Origin: Laceyella sediminis
GTDB lineage: Bacteria; Bacillota; Bacilli; Thermoactinomycetales; Thermoactinomycetaceae
NCBI RefSeq assembly: GCF_003003125.1
Contig: NZ_PVTZ01000004.1
Coordinates: 124,001-188,000 of the forward strand
DNA length: 64,000 nucleotides
Reading direction: 5' to 3'
Positions 16,914-25,220 of the stretch are shown here, piece after piece. The number at the start of each line of letters is the position of its first letter. The stretch's first letter is position 1. The notes under the pieces were generated by a model, which saw only the letters and a list, made by a program, of their open reading frames with translations, had not been told where the DNA came from and ran no database searches. The position numbers and the translations under genes were made by a program.

Positions 16914-17691
16914 ATTCGCTCACCCCGTATGCAACCGTGTCCAGATACAATACCCCATCTTGGTGCCTGCGCAGGATCGACGCAGGGCAGTCCTCAGACA
17001 CGGGACCGGTAAGAGCTCTGCGCACCGCCTCGCGCTTTGTCGGACCTGGAACGACGCCAATCAGGTGATCTGCGGACATCAGTGCTGGCACAGTCAGAGT
17101 CAGCGCAGTCTGGGGAACAGATGCAAGATCAGGGAAACACCCGTCGTTTACCTGTTGTTGCCTGCATTTCTCGTCCAGGCAAACTGATTTGACAACAGCG
17201 GGGTCATTAAAATCAGCCACGCCGGGATCATTAAAAGCGATATGCCCATTCTCCCCAATCCCCAGGCACACAATGTCAATCGGCGCTTCGCTCAACAACT
17301 GGGCGTACCTGGTACACTCCCGCTCTGGATCACCGTCTGGCCGGATCAGTTGCACTTGCCCCGGGTGGACGTGGCGAAACAAATGTTCTTGCAGATAATA
17401 GGAGAATCGCTGAGGTGAGTCCTCCGGCAACCCGATATATTCATCCATATGAAACACCTCAACACATGACCAATCCACTCCTTCTGCGCGACAAAGATGC
17501 ATGAGTAGTTCATTTTGCGACGGTGCGGCCGCAAACACCATACGAACCCTTCCCTTACGCGCTTGCACTTCCTTCATCTTGTTCACAACCTCGGCCGCGG
17601 CCGCCGCACCCATGGCATCTCGGCTTTTGTAGACGCGAATCCGCAAATGGTCCACAGTGGTTTGCACGACTGGTTGCCATCTGGCATCCAT
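16900..17691 (-). CDS. nagB: glucosamine-6-phosphate deaminase NagB-like
   Basis: Isomerises and deaminates glucosamine-6-P to fructose-6-P and ammonia. The 263-residue length matches NagB. Motifs: FAAAPSQNE (phosphate loop), FHMDEYIGL with the catalytic Asp, and LGIGENGHIAFNDPG with the catalytic His and Glu. The start ATG 17691 has AAAGGGGG 6 bp upstream; the ATG two codons earlier is too close to the ribosome site. Sitting in a cluster with AgaS, it may act on galactosamine-6-P or handle a mixed GlcNAc/GalNAc supply. Confidence 0.9.
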   Translation of the reverse strand: MDARWQPVVQTTVDHLRIRVYKSRDAMGAAAAAEVVNKMKEVQARKGRVRMVFAAAPSQNELLMHLCRAEGVDWSCVEVFHMDEYIGLPEDSPQRFSYYLQEHLFRHVHPGQVQLIRPDGDPERECTRYAQLLSEAPIDIVCLGIGENGHIAFNDPGVADFNDPAVVKSVCLDEKCRQQQVNDGCFPDLASVPQTALTLTVPALMSADHLIGVVPGPTKREAVRRALTGPVSEDCPASILRRHQDGVLYLDTVAYGVSEYAGD

Positions 17692-17725
17692 GCCCATCCC
17701 CCTTTCCCGCAATCGGACGCGGTGC

Positions 17726-18598
17726 TTACGTCGACGAATCGCTGGCTTCCCCTTTGCTTTGTTGCGCCAGCAGGATTTTTCTCTTGGCCGCTTGTTTGAC
17801 CGCTTCCCGCGCTGTAAGGAAATAGCGGCGGGGGTCGGCCTCATTCGGATGCGCAAGCAAGTAGTCTCGCAAAGCTTCCGCAAACGGCAATTTTAGCTCA
17901 GTAGAAATATTCACCTTGCTGACACCACATTGCACCGACCGACGCACCCCTTCATCCGGCACACCTGACGCTCCATGCATAACCAGCGGGATGGCGACGC
18001 GCCGAGAGATCGCTTGCAACCTGGCGAAATCCAGTTGGGGCTCGCCTTTGTAAACGCCATGCGCCGTGCCGAACGCCGGAGCCAAAAAATCAATTCCGGT
18101 TCGGGCAACAAACTCTTCCGCCAAAGCGGGGTCCGTATAAGTGGCTTCCGCTTCACCGACAGAACCTACCTCCTCGGCTCCGCCAATGGTACCCAACTCT
18201 GCTTCCACGGGCACGCCAACGGCATGGGCGATCTCCACCACCCGTTTGACTAGCGCCACATTTTCTTCGAACGGAAGATGAGAGCCATCAATCATCAATG
18301 ACGTATATCCAGCACGCAAACATCGGACTACCGTCTCCACGCTGTCTCCGTGATCCAAGTGCAACGCAATCGGTACCTTGGCAGACTGTGCGGCCATCTT
18401 TGCCATCGACACCATGTAATCCAGCCCGACATAGTGAATCGTCCGTGGGGTTGTCTGGAAAATGACAGGGGCCTCCAGCTCTTCCGCTGCTTCGGTTACA
18501 GCCTTCATAACCTCTAGATTATGGATGGCAAACCCCACGACAGCGTAATGATGGCGATATGCGTCTTCCAGCATGGCTTTTGAAGTTACCAATGGCAT
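17726..18598 (-). CDS. class II aldolase, GatY/KbaY type
   Basis: Zinc-dependent class II aldolase of the fructose/tagatose-bisphosphate family; 290 residues. Zinc ligands and active-site motifs are visible: ALHLDHGD near residue 80, EAELGTIGG near 135, FGTAHGVYKG near 178, and VMHGASGVPDEG near 207. The short loop pattern is of the GatY/KbaY/AgaY type, so cleavage of tagatose-1,6-bisphosphate to dihydroxyacetone-P and glyceraldehyde-3-P is the likely role. GAGGAGGGG lies 8 bp before the start. It precedes nagB by 34 bp; a repeat element separates it from agaS. Confidence 0.9.
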   Translation of the reverse strand: MPLVTSKAMLEDAYRHHYAVVGFAIHNLEVMKAVTEAAEELEAPVIFQTTPRTIHYVGLDYMVSMAKMAAQSAKVPIALHLDHGDSVETVVRCLRAGYTSLMIDGSHLPFEENVALVKRVVEIAHAVGVPVEAELGTIGGAEEVGSVGEAEATYTDPALAEEFVARTGIDFLAPAFGTAHGVYKGEPQLDFARLQAISRRVAIPLVMHGASGVPDEGVRRSVQCGVSKVNISTELKLPFAEALRDYLLAHPNEADPRRYFLTAREAVKQAAKRKILLAQQSKGEASDSST

Positions 18599-18725
18599 GG
18601 CGACATCCCCTCCTCATCTATTCCGCCCATTGCCTCAACTGACTGGAAAAGCAGTTGTCTTCGCACCCCTACCAAGCGAATAAGAACACGGTTTTGAAGC
18701 CGCTGGTCTATACACCAGACACGCC
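18599..18725. other. gap between agaS and the aldolase, filled mainly by repeat copy 2
   Basis: This is the longest break inside the amino-sugar cluster between 13.9 and 29.9 kb apart from the MITE region. It contains the aldolase ribosome site at its left end and the repeat at its right end. Confidence 0.6.
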
Positions 18726-18728
18726 CTA
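18674..18728. repeat. MITE-like repeat, partial copy 2
   Basis: AGCGAATAAGAAC...GGTTTTGAAGCCGCTGG...CCAGACACGCCCTA aligns with the reverse complement of 13701-13760 at about 80 percent by eye. The end of the element (CTA on this strand) supplies the TAG stop codon of agaS, so the element abuts or has slightly remodelled the agaS 3' end. Confidence 0.65.
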
Positions 18729-19775
18729 TTCATCCAGCACAACCACTTGCTCCAGATTACGCGGCGAGTCTGGATTTAAGCCCATCTTCAACGTACGGTG
18801 ATAAGCAAACAGTTGCAAAAATGGCAAATACAACAGACTCCGGCTAAGATCGCCCAAACCGCTGTCCAATGCGATTTTCACGTTGCAATGGAAATCATCC
18901 AATCCATCGCCCAACACCACCGCGTCGGCTCCAAACTTCCGCACATCATCGACCAACGCTCGCTCATAAGAGCGAATCGCCCCATTGCTCAACAGGAGAA
19001 CGCGACATTGCCCGTCCAGTACCGAAATCGGGCCGTGGCGGAATTCAAGTGGGTTAAACGCTTCAGCGTACAGTTGTGTCATCTCCTTTAACTTCAACAT
19101 CCCTTCATAGGCCAAACCCAGATATGCGCCAAGACCCAGATAAATAAAATGACCATACGCTTCATCCGCCGCCAATGATTCTGCAATTGGTTCGACACGG
19201 GCAATGACCGATGCGCCGATGTCGGGCAGGCGTGACAATTCTGCCAAAAACCCTTCGTCCGCAGACAGGATGCCAGCAAGCAACTGTGAAACAAGCAACA
19301 GATTCGTAAATGAGCCAGTCATGACCACACTTTTCTCCTGGGAGTGGGGCAAGCTGATCACATCATCTGCTATGCGGGCTAACTCACTATCTGGTTGGGT
19401 GGTAATCGCGATGCAATGTGCCAGCTTGTTTTGCTGGGCATAGGCAACTGCTCGGACTACCTCCGTGGTGTTTCCCGAACGGGAGGAACCGATCAACACC
19501 GTCCGCTTGTTCTTGCCAAAAACGGCACCTGGATTGAGGAAAACTTCCGAAGCAGGCACCGCCTTGGCAGAAATCCCCGTTTTTTCCTGAAATGTCGACG
19601 CGGCGGTCATCGCAATGTAATAAGACGTTCCGCAACCGGTGAACAACACTTCATCCGGATTGAGGTTGTTAAAGAGTTGTTTCAACTCCGCCGCTTTGGA
19701 AAGCACTAATTTGATCGTCTGCCGCCAAGTCTCCGGCTGCTGTTTGATTTCTTGGTAGGTGTGTGTTTGCACCAT
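18726..19775 (-). CDS. agaS: AgaS-like SIS-domain deaminase/isomerase
   Basis: A 349-residue protein with two SIS domains, similar to the isomerase half of GlmS and to AgaS. AgaS converts galactosamine-6-P to tagatose-6-P with release of ammonia. Motifs: FTGCGTSYYIAM (first SIS loop, residues 45-57), IGSSRSGNTTEVV (phosphosugar loop, about 95-107), and LEFRHGPISVL with the catalytic-type Glu/His in the second domain. The start ATG 19775 has GGGGGAG 6 bp upstream. Its presence separates this cluster from plain GlcNAc catabolism and argues for GalNAc. Confidence 0.85.
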   Translation of the reverse strand: MVQTHTYQEIKQQPETWRQTIKLVLSKAAELKQLFNNLNPDEVLFTGCGTSYYIAMTAASTFQEKTGISAKAVPASEVFLNPGAVFGKNKRTVLIGSSRSGNTTEVVRAVAYAQQNKLAHCIAITTQPDSELARIADDVISLPHSQEKSVVMTGSFTNLLLVSQLLAGILSADEGFLAELSRLPDIGASVIARVEPIAESLAADEAYGHFIYLGLGAYLGLAYEGMLKLKEMTQLYAEAFNPLEFRHGPISVLDGQCRVLLLSNGAIRSYERALVDDVRKFGADAVVLGDGLDDFHCNVKIALDSGLGDLSRSLLYLPFLQLFAYHRTLKMGLNPDSPRNLEQVVVLDE

Positions 19776-19812
19776 CCGTCTCCCCCTCTTTTTTTTTGCA
19801 AGTGATGATCCA

Positions 19813-20781
19813 TTACGCCTTCTCCACTTTCTGCTTGGCGTAAAGCGCGCTGCCGATCACCCCCGCATCATCCGGCCAATGGGCCGTGCGTATCTTAAGG
19901 CGTGACCAGTATCCTTGATAAACGGATCGTTGCAACTCTTCCCGCATCGGCGCAAGCAACCGCTCCCCCGCTTCGGCTACTCCTCCGCCGATCACGACTA
20001 CGTCCGGACTGAATAGCGTCACGGCGTAAGCTAAAGCCCGGCCCAACACCCTGCCGGTGTGATCCAGCACTTCCCGCGCCACCCGGTCACCGGCGTCATA
20101 CGCTTTGGAGACGTCGGCCGCCGTTAATCCCGACAGATTGGCGGCGGGAAACCAAGTCCCTAAAACGCTCTGTTTCCCCTGGGCGACAGCCTCGCGAACC
20201 TGTCTGACAATGCCTGTGGCCGAAGCGACCGTCTCCAAACACCCCTGCATGCCACAAGCACAAGTAGCCTGTTCCCCCTCCATCCTCATGTGTCCGAGTT
20301 CGCCAGCCATAAAACCGCCGCCGTAATAAACCTGGCCCCGGACGACCACTGCCGCGCCTACCCCCGTGCCAAGCGTGATTCCCAGTACATGGTCATATCC
20401 CTTTCCGGCACCTGTGATCGCTTCGCCAAACACATACATCCGAACATCATTGTCAACAAAAACCGGAAGATTCAGTTTTCTACCCAACCGTTTCGCCACT
20501 TCCACACGGTTCCAACCGAGGTTTCCAGCAAACAGGGTAATCCCCTGTTCCGGATCAACTAGGCCGGGACTGCCCATTCCCACGGCCAGCACTTGACTGG
20601 TATCCCCTTGCCGAGATGAAATCAGTGTCTTTACCGTCTGGGCGATCGCCTCCAGCACATGTTCACTGCCGAGATGGGCTTTGGTTGGCCGCTTAATTTT
20701 TTCAAGCAGACGACCTTCACCATCCAACAGCCCGCATACGATGTTGGTGCCACCCACATCCATTCCCACCAGATATTTCAT
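19813..20781 (-). CDS. ROK-family sugar kinase
   Basis: A 322-residue ROK kinase. The N-terminal ATP motif is GMDVGGTNIVCGLLD, the catalytic Asp is in VFVDNDVRMY, the ROK signature is in the GELGHM region, and the zinc-binding CACGMQGCLE follows. No helix-turn-helix domain precedes it, so it is a kinase rather than a repressor. Likely reaction: ATP-dependent 6-phosphorylation of imported hexosamine or N-acetylhexosamine, which would be needed since the cluster's transporter is of the ABC type. The start ATG 20781 has ACGGGGGCG about 8 bp upstream. Confidence 0.9.
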   Translation of the reverse strand: MKYLVGMDVGGTNIVCGLLDGEGRLLEKIKRPTKAHLGSEHVLEAIAQTVKTLISSRQGDTSQVLAVGMGSPGLVDPEQGITLFAGNLGWNRVEVAKRLGRKLNLPVFVDNDVRMYVFGEAITGAGKGYDHVLGITLGTGVGAAVVVRGQVYYGGGFMAGELGHMRMEGEQATCACGMQGCLETVASATGIVRQVREAVAQGKQSVLGTWFPAANLSGLTAADVSKAYDAGDRVAREVLDHTGRVLGRALAYAVTLFSPDVVVIGGGVAEAGERLLAPMREELQRSVYQGYWSRLKIRTAHWPDDAGVIGSALYAKQKVEKA

Positions 20782-20832
20782 GATGATTCGCCCCCGTTTC
20801 ACGACAATCGCCGCACCATCTGCAAGAAGTGA

Positions 20833-22074
20833 TCACTGATCGATCAGCCGGTAGATCGCTTCATGGATGGCCGTTTCGACGGTAGCTTCGAACGGGGCGG
20901 GCAGACAGAAATAAACAATCGATTCCCGCGCCTCGTAACCGCCTTCGGCCACCTGACGTTGAGTGGGTACATATCCGATCATGCCGTTGCTATAAGGCAC
21001 TGGCAACACAGACCCGGCAAATCGTTGTTTGATGAACAATCCGTATTCCACCACCATCTCCGCATTCATCGTCAGCAACGACAACCCCTCACACAGCTTC
21101 AACCAAGACATCTCCAACGGGATGGGAGGCAAATGATGTCGAGGCTCATCCCGCGCTAACTCATTACGGAACAGCAATGATTGAAAAGGCAACGGGACAT
21201 GCGTCATTCTCCCAATCAAACGACATGGAGCCAATGTTTCCATCGGTTGGTTTAAGACCCAGGTCACCTCCTCCGCGAGGAGCTTCCCCAGCTGGCGAAC
21301 ATCCCGCTCACCGCCTCTATAAAACCGCCCCTCTTTGACCAAAGCAGGCCGGACATCACCGCAACATCCCTGCAAAAATGCGGCCACTGCCCCCGAATCC
21401 AAACTACTTTCAAGCAGCGCCATAGCCGCGCCGGGATACTCGGATGAAACGAGCGGCTCATCCGTGGTTGTGGGGTGGCAAGTGAAATGGACGAGCAACG
21501 CTTTGGTTTGGTTCGCTTTCGTGCGGAAACGCACCACATGCACTTCCGGATCGGCGGGTCCGTCGGGATCGGGCGCCATCTCAATCTTTCCGGCGACCGG
21601 TTTGCGGCGGTGGATGCTGAAACGGCAGGCGCCCTTTCCCCGCTCTGCTACCACCGGCTCCACATTGGCAGTAGCCAATGCAATCCCCTGAAGCAGTCTC
21701 TCTTCCAACCATGTTAGATACCCTGGATCGGCTTCTCCCAATGCGGGAGAAAAACGGTGGGTTGTCTGTGGCCCCGAATGGGTGTGTGTAGCATGCAGGA
21801 TGAAAAACGGCGCCTCGATCCCCCACCTCTTCGCCAAGTGGCGGCGCAAGCTCTCAACCAACTCTGGCCCCCACCAAATCAGATCAGCCGACACAAGCAA
21901 CGCCGACTGTGTTTTCCCGGCGTCGCTCCGCTGTTCAAAAAACAACATTCGGGCGTGCAATGGCAAAGATACACCGCGATATTTCCCTACCCGCCCTTCA
22001 AATCCCGCCAATGGCACCGGCCAAGTCGGGGTGATATCAACCTTGGCCGTTCCCAATGCCAATGTCGGTGTCAT
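20833..22074 (-). CDS. neutral/alkaline ceramidase-like protein
   Basis: A 413-residue protein with the N-terminal domain of the neutral/alkaline ceramidase family: GTAKVDITP at the start, then HATHTHSGPQT (zinc-binding His residues near 95-100), ending the family core around LLVHFTCHPTTT and FLQGCCGDVRP. It lacks a signal peptide, so it is probably cytoplasmic. Homologues in Firmicutes occur in sugar clusters and may be amidases or esterases acting on a modified sugar rather than on ceramide. The start ATG 22074 overlaps the upstream oxidoreductase stop by 4 bases (ATGA type). Confidence 0.82.
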   Translation of the reverse strand: MTPTLALGTAKVDITPTWPVPLAGFEGRVGKYRGVSLPLHARMLFFEQRSDAGKTQSALLVSADLIWWGPELVESLRRHLAKRWGIEAPFFILHATHTHSGPQTTHRFSPALGEADPGYLTWLEERLLQGIALATANVEPVVAERGKGACRFSIHRRKPVAGKIEMAPDPDGPADPEVHVVRFRTKANQTKALLVHFTCHPTTTDEPLVSSEYPGAAMALLESSLDSGAVAAFLQGCCGDVRPALVKEGRFYRGGERDVRQLGKLLAEEVTWVLNQPMETLAPCRLIGRMTHVPLPFQSLLFRNELARDEPRHHLPPIPLEMSWLKLCEGLSLLTMNAEMVVEYGLFIKQRFAGSVLPVPYSNGMIGYVPTQRQVAEGGYEARESIVYFCLPAPFEATVETAIHEAIYRLIDQ

Positions 22075-23108
22075 GTGGCATCCCCCAAGTGTATTTCCTT
22101 ACCCGATGCATTAGACTGGTAAATCGCCTCGATCAACCGCACTGCATCTCTTCCTTCACGGGCAGCAACAGCGGGAGACCTTCCCTCAGCCAATGCGTTC
22201 ACAAAGTCGGTTAGTTGCAATTGATGATACTCTGATGGGATGTCACGCGGATCAGTGACACCGGCTCCGTCGCCACGCACCCCGTCAAGTTGCGGCAGTG
22301 GCATGTCGGGAACGCTCCAATGCGTGATCGCCATCCCTTCCAATTTGATGGTGCCGCTTTCCCCATAAAAAGAGAGAGTGGGAGCAAAGCCCGGCCGGAT
22401 ACTAGTGGAAGAGAGGAGTGTGCCAAATGCTCCATTGGCAAACGTGAGCACAGCCAAGCCCATATCCTCTGCCTCCATACGGTGCGTCTGGGTAGCTATT
22501 TTGCCAAAAACTGACTTAACTGGGCCTGCCAACCATAACGTCAAATCGATGGAATGAATGCCCTGGTTCATCAGCGCCCCTCCGTCTTCGGCCAACGTCC
22601 CCCGCCACTTTGCACTGTCGTAATACGCTTGTGGGCGATAAAATGGGCAGGCCACTTCCACCATCAGCAATTTGCCGATCCCCCCGCTGTCCAGGACGCG
22701 TTTGACCTGTTGGTGTTGCGGTTCAAAGCGACGTTGTGACACGACCGTCAAATAAAGACCGTTTGCTTCTGCCGCTTGGATCAGGCGATCCGCCTCCGCC
22801 GCGCTCATCGCAAGCGGTTTTTCTACCACCACGTGTTTTCCCGCCTGTAGCGCCTCCAAGCCGATTGCGCCGTGGCTACCGCTGCTGGTCGTCACGCAAA
22901 CAATGTCCACTTCCGTATCGCGCAACAACGTGCAGTAATCCGTTGTCCATTTGCACCCTTCACGCTCACCGACGGCACGTGCTTTCCGCTCATCCCGGCT
23001 GGCGACCGCTACCATCCGGGCCCCTTTCATCTTGCGGATCGCTTGCAGGTGGAACTCGGCGATCGCCCCGCAACCGATCAAGGCAAACCCCCAGGTTTTC
23101 ACAACCAC
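22071..23108 (-). CDS. Gfo/Idh/MocA oxidoreductase (1 of 3)
   Basis: NAD(P)-dependent sugar or inositol dehydrogenase-type protein; 345 residues. Rossmann motif GCGAIAEFHLQAI at residues 12-24, the EKP catalytic motif in VVVEKPLAMS, and the C-terminal beta-sheet domain with GGALMNQGIHSIDL. The start overlaps the isomerase stop by 10 bases. Substrate unknown; with the TIM-barrel isomerase and DegT aminotransferase just upstream, oxidation of a sugar hydroxyl to a keto group is a reasonable guess. Confidence 0.88.
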   Translation of the reverse strand: MVVKTWGFALIGCGAIAEFHLQAIRKMKGARMVAVASRDERKARAVGEREGCKWTTDYCTLLRDTEVDIVCVTTSSGSHGAIGLEALQAGKHVVVEKPLAMSAAEADRLIQAAEANGLYLTVVSQRRFEPQHQQVKRVLDSGGIGKLLMVEVACPFYRPQAYYDSAKWRGTLAEDGGALMNQGIHSIDLTLWLAGPVKSVFGKIATQTHRMEAEDMGLAVLTFANGAFGTLLSSTSIRPGFAPTLSFYGESGTIKLEGMAITHWSVPDMPLPQLDGVRGDGAGVTDPRDIPSEYHQLQLTDFVNALAEGRSPAVAAREGRDAVRLIEAIYQSNASGKEIHLGDAT

Positions 23109-23959
23109 TCCGCCTCCTTCAGGAGCTTTTGCAACCCTCTTAACGACTGTTGCGTGCCATCCTTCGCGGTTCCGCCCGGCGGAATGTAGTGCGTCTCAAT
23201 GGTGTAGTATCCTTTGTACCCATCGGCTTCTAACGCTTGCAACTGTTCTAGCATGCGCACTCGGCCACGGCCAATCGGCACGCATTGTGGTTCACCGTGG
23301 TCGTCGACCAACGCGTCTTTCAAATGCACATGGCCAAGCCAATCCTTCACCCATCTGTACCCTTCCGGAAAAGCGGGACGGCCCCCGTACTCTTCATTGC
23401 CAGGATCCCACAGCACCCGGAGGGCAGGAGAATCGACCGCTTCTGCAAGACAGGCCACTTCTTCGGCATAACCGCCATTACAAGACGGTTCGTTTTCCAG
23501 CAAAAGCAACATCCGTTCTTGTTCCGCTATTGCGGCTGCCTGTCGCAAATGACCAACAATCTCCGCTTGATACCGCCGTGGTTCCTGTTCCCGCCAGAAC
23601 GAAAACAGGCGGATTTTTCTCGTTTGCAACATGTTGGCTATCTGGATCGTGCGGTGCAACATAGCGAAGTGTGTAGCAACATCCTCTTCAGGCTGCCCGA
23701 ACCTGTCCCCAGAAGCCACCGGGCGCGACGGATCAAGGGCGCATTTGAACAACGGGGAAGCGATCGCCGACACAAACAAGCCACGCTTCACCACCTCTTC
23801 GTGCACCCACGCGATCTCCTGATCCGTCAAATGTACGACATTTTTTCCGTCCACCATGCGGATTTCCACATGCGACAACCCCTGGTTCGCGGCCCAATCC
23901 AACGCTTCAGTCAAGTCACTCGACACTTCGTCGGTCACCACACCCAACCGTTTGAGCAT
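23099..23959 (-). CDS. sugar phosphate isomerase/epimerase (AP-endonuclease-2 fold)
   Basis: A 286-residue TIM-barrel protein of the xylose-isomerase-like/AP endonuclease 2 superfamily. Features: GLSHVEIRM near the N-terminus, the metal-ligand segments LLLLENEPSCNGG and LRVLWDPGNEEY, HVHLKDA, and YYTIETHYI near the C-terminus. Such proteins isomerise or epimerise keto sugars and often pair with Gfo/Idh/MocA enzymes, as here. The start is ATG 23959 with AAAGGGGG 8 bp upstream; the GTG at 23968 touches the ribosome site and is rejected. Confidence 0.85.
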   Translation of the reverse strand: MLKRLGVVTDEVSSDLTEALDWAANQGLSHVEIRMVDGKNVVHLTDQEIAWVHEEVVKRGLFVSAIASPLFKCALDPSRPVASGDRFGQPEEDVATHFAMLHRTIQIANMLQTRKIRLFSFWREQEPRRYQAEIVGHLRQAAAIAEQERMLLLLENEPSCNGGYAEEVACLAEAVDSPALRVLWDPGNEEYGGRPAFPEGYRWVKDWLGHVHLKDALVDDHGEPQCVPIGRGRVRMLEQLQALEADGYKGYYTIETHYIPPGGTAKDGTQQSLRGLQKLLKEAEWL

Positions 23960-23981
23960 GCACGTCACCCCCTTTCTCTCA

Positions 23982-25220
23982 TCATGGTTTTTGGTAATGC
24001 GCGGTCACTTTGCGAATGCCTTGGATGATGTCCTCAATATCCTGCTCATCGAAAAACTCGCTCACCCCGATCCGCACCGCTGTCTGCAATATTTGTTCCG
24101 CTGTCGGACACAATCCTCGCGGATAAGTAACATCAGACAAGTCAAATGGGAAATGGCTGTTCAGATACGCTTGTCGCTTTTGAAAGAGCGGTTGCAAATA
24201 TACGACTTCCGGAATATATCCCGGCTGGTTGGGAATGCCCTCAGCCGCCAACGCTTCGGAAAATTCCGCACGACTACAAGTGAGCGCATCCAGATCAAGG
24301 CGAAACATGTAAAACCAATAAGAGCATGTGCCCCCTTCATACACCTGATGCGGCTGAATGCCCCGGAGTCCGCTGATGCCCTCAGTGATGCGATCCCCGT
24401 AACGTCGCCTTGTTTCACAAATCCGCCGTAGCTTTTTCAATTGGGCTACGCCGACCGCGCCTTGTAGCTCGGTCATCCGATAGTTGGGAGCCAAATACGA
24501 TAGTTCCCGTCGCACTTGCCCCTGCAACCGTTGATAATTCTTGTCGGCGAAAGCATGAACCAAGCGATACTCCTCTTCGTCCCCCGAATTGACCGTCACG
24601 ATTCCGCCATCCCCTGTGGAGATGTGCTTAAAATCGTTGGTACTGAAACAGCCATAGTCGCCAATCGTACCGACCAATCGCCCTTTGTACCGGCACAGGT
24701 AGCTTTGGGCACAGTCTTCAATCACCTTCAAATCATGCTTGCGGGCGATAGCCATGATCGCATCCATGTCGCTGGGATTCCCTGCCAGATGCACGACCAG
24801 GATGGCCTTGGTTCGCTGGGTGATGCGGGACTCGATCGACGCAGGATCCATGTTGTAAGTATGGGGATGTAAGTCGGCAAAAACGGGAATCGCATTTTGA
24901 TAAAGGATGCCGATCAAGGTGCCTTGGTCGGTGATCGGACTGGTGATCACCTCATCGCCCACCGTCACCCCTGCCGCCCCCAAAGCGACATGAATGGCGG
25001 CCGTGCCGGAAGAAACGGCTACACTGTAATCCACACCATACAGCTCGTTGAAATCCTGCAAAAATTGTTTCACTTTTTTTCCATGATGGTAAAAAAGCGT
25101 ATTCTGCTCCAGCGCTTCCAACAACTCTCTGGCCTCTTCCTCGCCAAAGCGTTTCCCCGTGCCAAACGGCGTTGTTTTCACTTTCGGTCCACCGTGAATC
25201 GCCAACCGGCGTTCATCCAT
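23982..25220 (-). CDS. DegT/DnrJ/EryC1/StrS family aminotransferase
   Basis: PLP-dependent sugar or cyclitol aminotransferase; 412 residues. Features: GTAAIHVALGAAGVTVGDEVI (residues about 70-90), VIEDCAQSYL with the PLP-binding Asp, and the Schiff-base Lys in STNDFKHISTGDGG. The family usually makes amino sugars from keto sugars; in a catabolic cluster it could run either way. The start ATG 25220 overlaps the upstream gene by 8 bases and has GGGAGGG about 7 bp upstream. Confidence 0.92.
   Translation of the reverse strand: MDERRLAIHGGPKVKTTPFGTGKRFGEEEARELLEALEQNTLFYHHGKKVKQFLQDFNELYGVDYSVAVSSGTAAIHVALGAAGVTVGDEVITSPITDQGTLIGILYQNAIPVFADLHPHTYNMDPASIESRITQRTKAILVVHLAGNPSDMDAIMAIARKHDLKVIEDCAQSYLCRYKGRLVGTIGDYGCFSTNDFKHISTGDGGIVTVNSGDEEEYRLVHAFADKNYQRLQGQVRRELSYLAPNYRMTELQGAVGVAQLKKLRRICETRRRYGDRITEGISGLRGIQPHQVYEGGTCSYWFYMFRLDLDALTCSRAEFSEALAAEGIPNQPGYIPEVVYLQPLFQKRQAYLNSHFPFDLSDVTYPRGLCPTAEQILQTAVRIGVSEFFDEQDIEDIIQGIRKVTAHYQKP

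Noticed and set aside
19775-19812. Run of nine Ts between agaS and the ROK kinase gene as a terminator
   Set aside because: The T-run is on the plus strand and no stem precedes it; on the coding strand it is an A-run beside the ribosome site.
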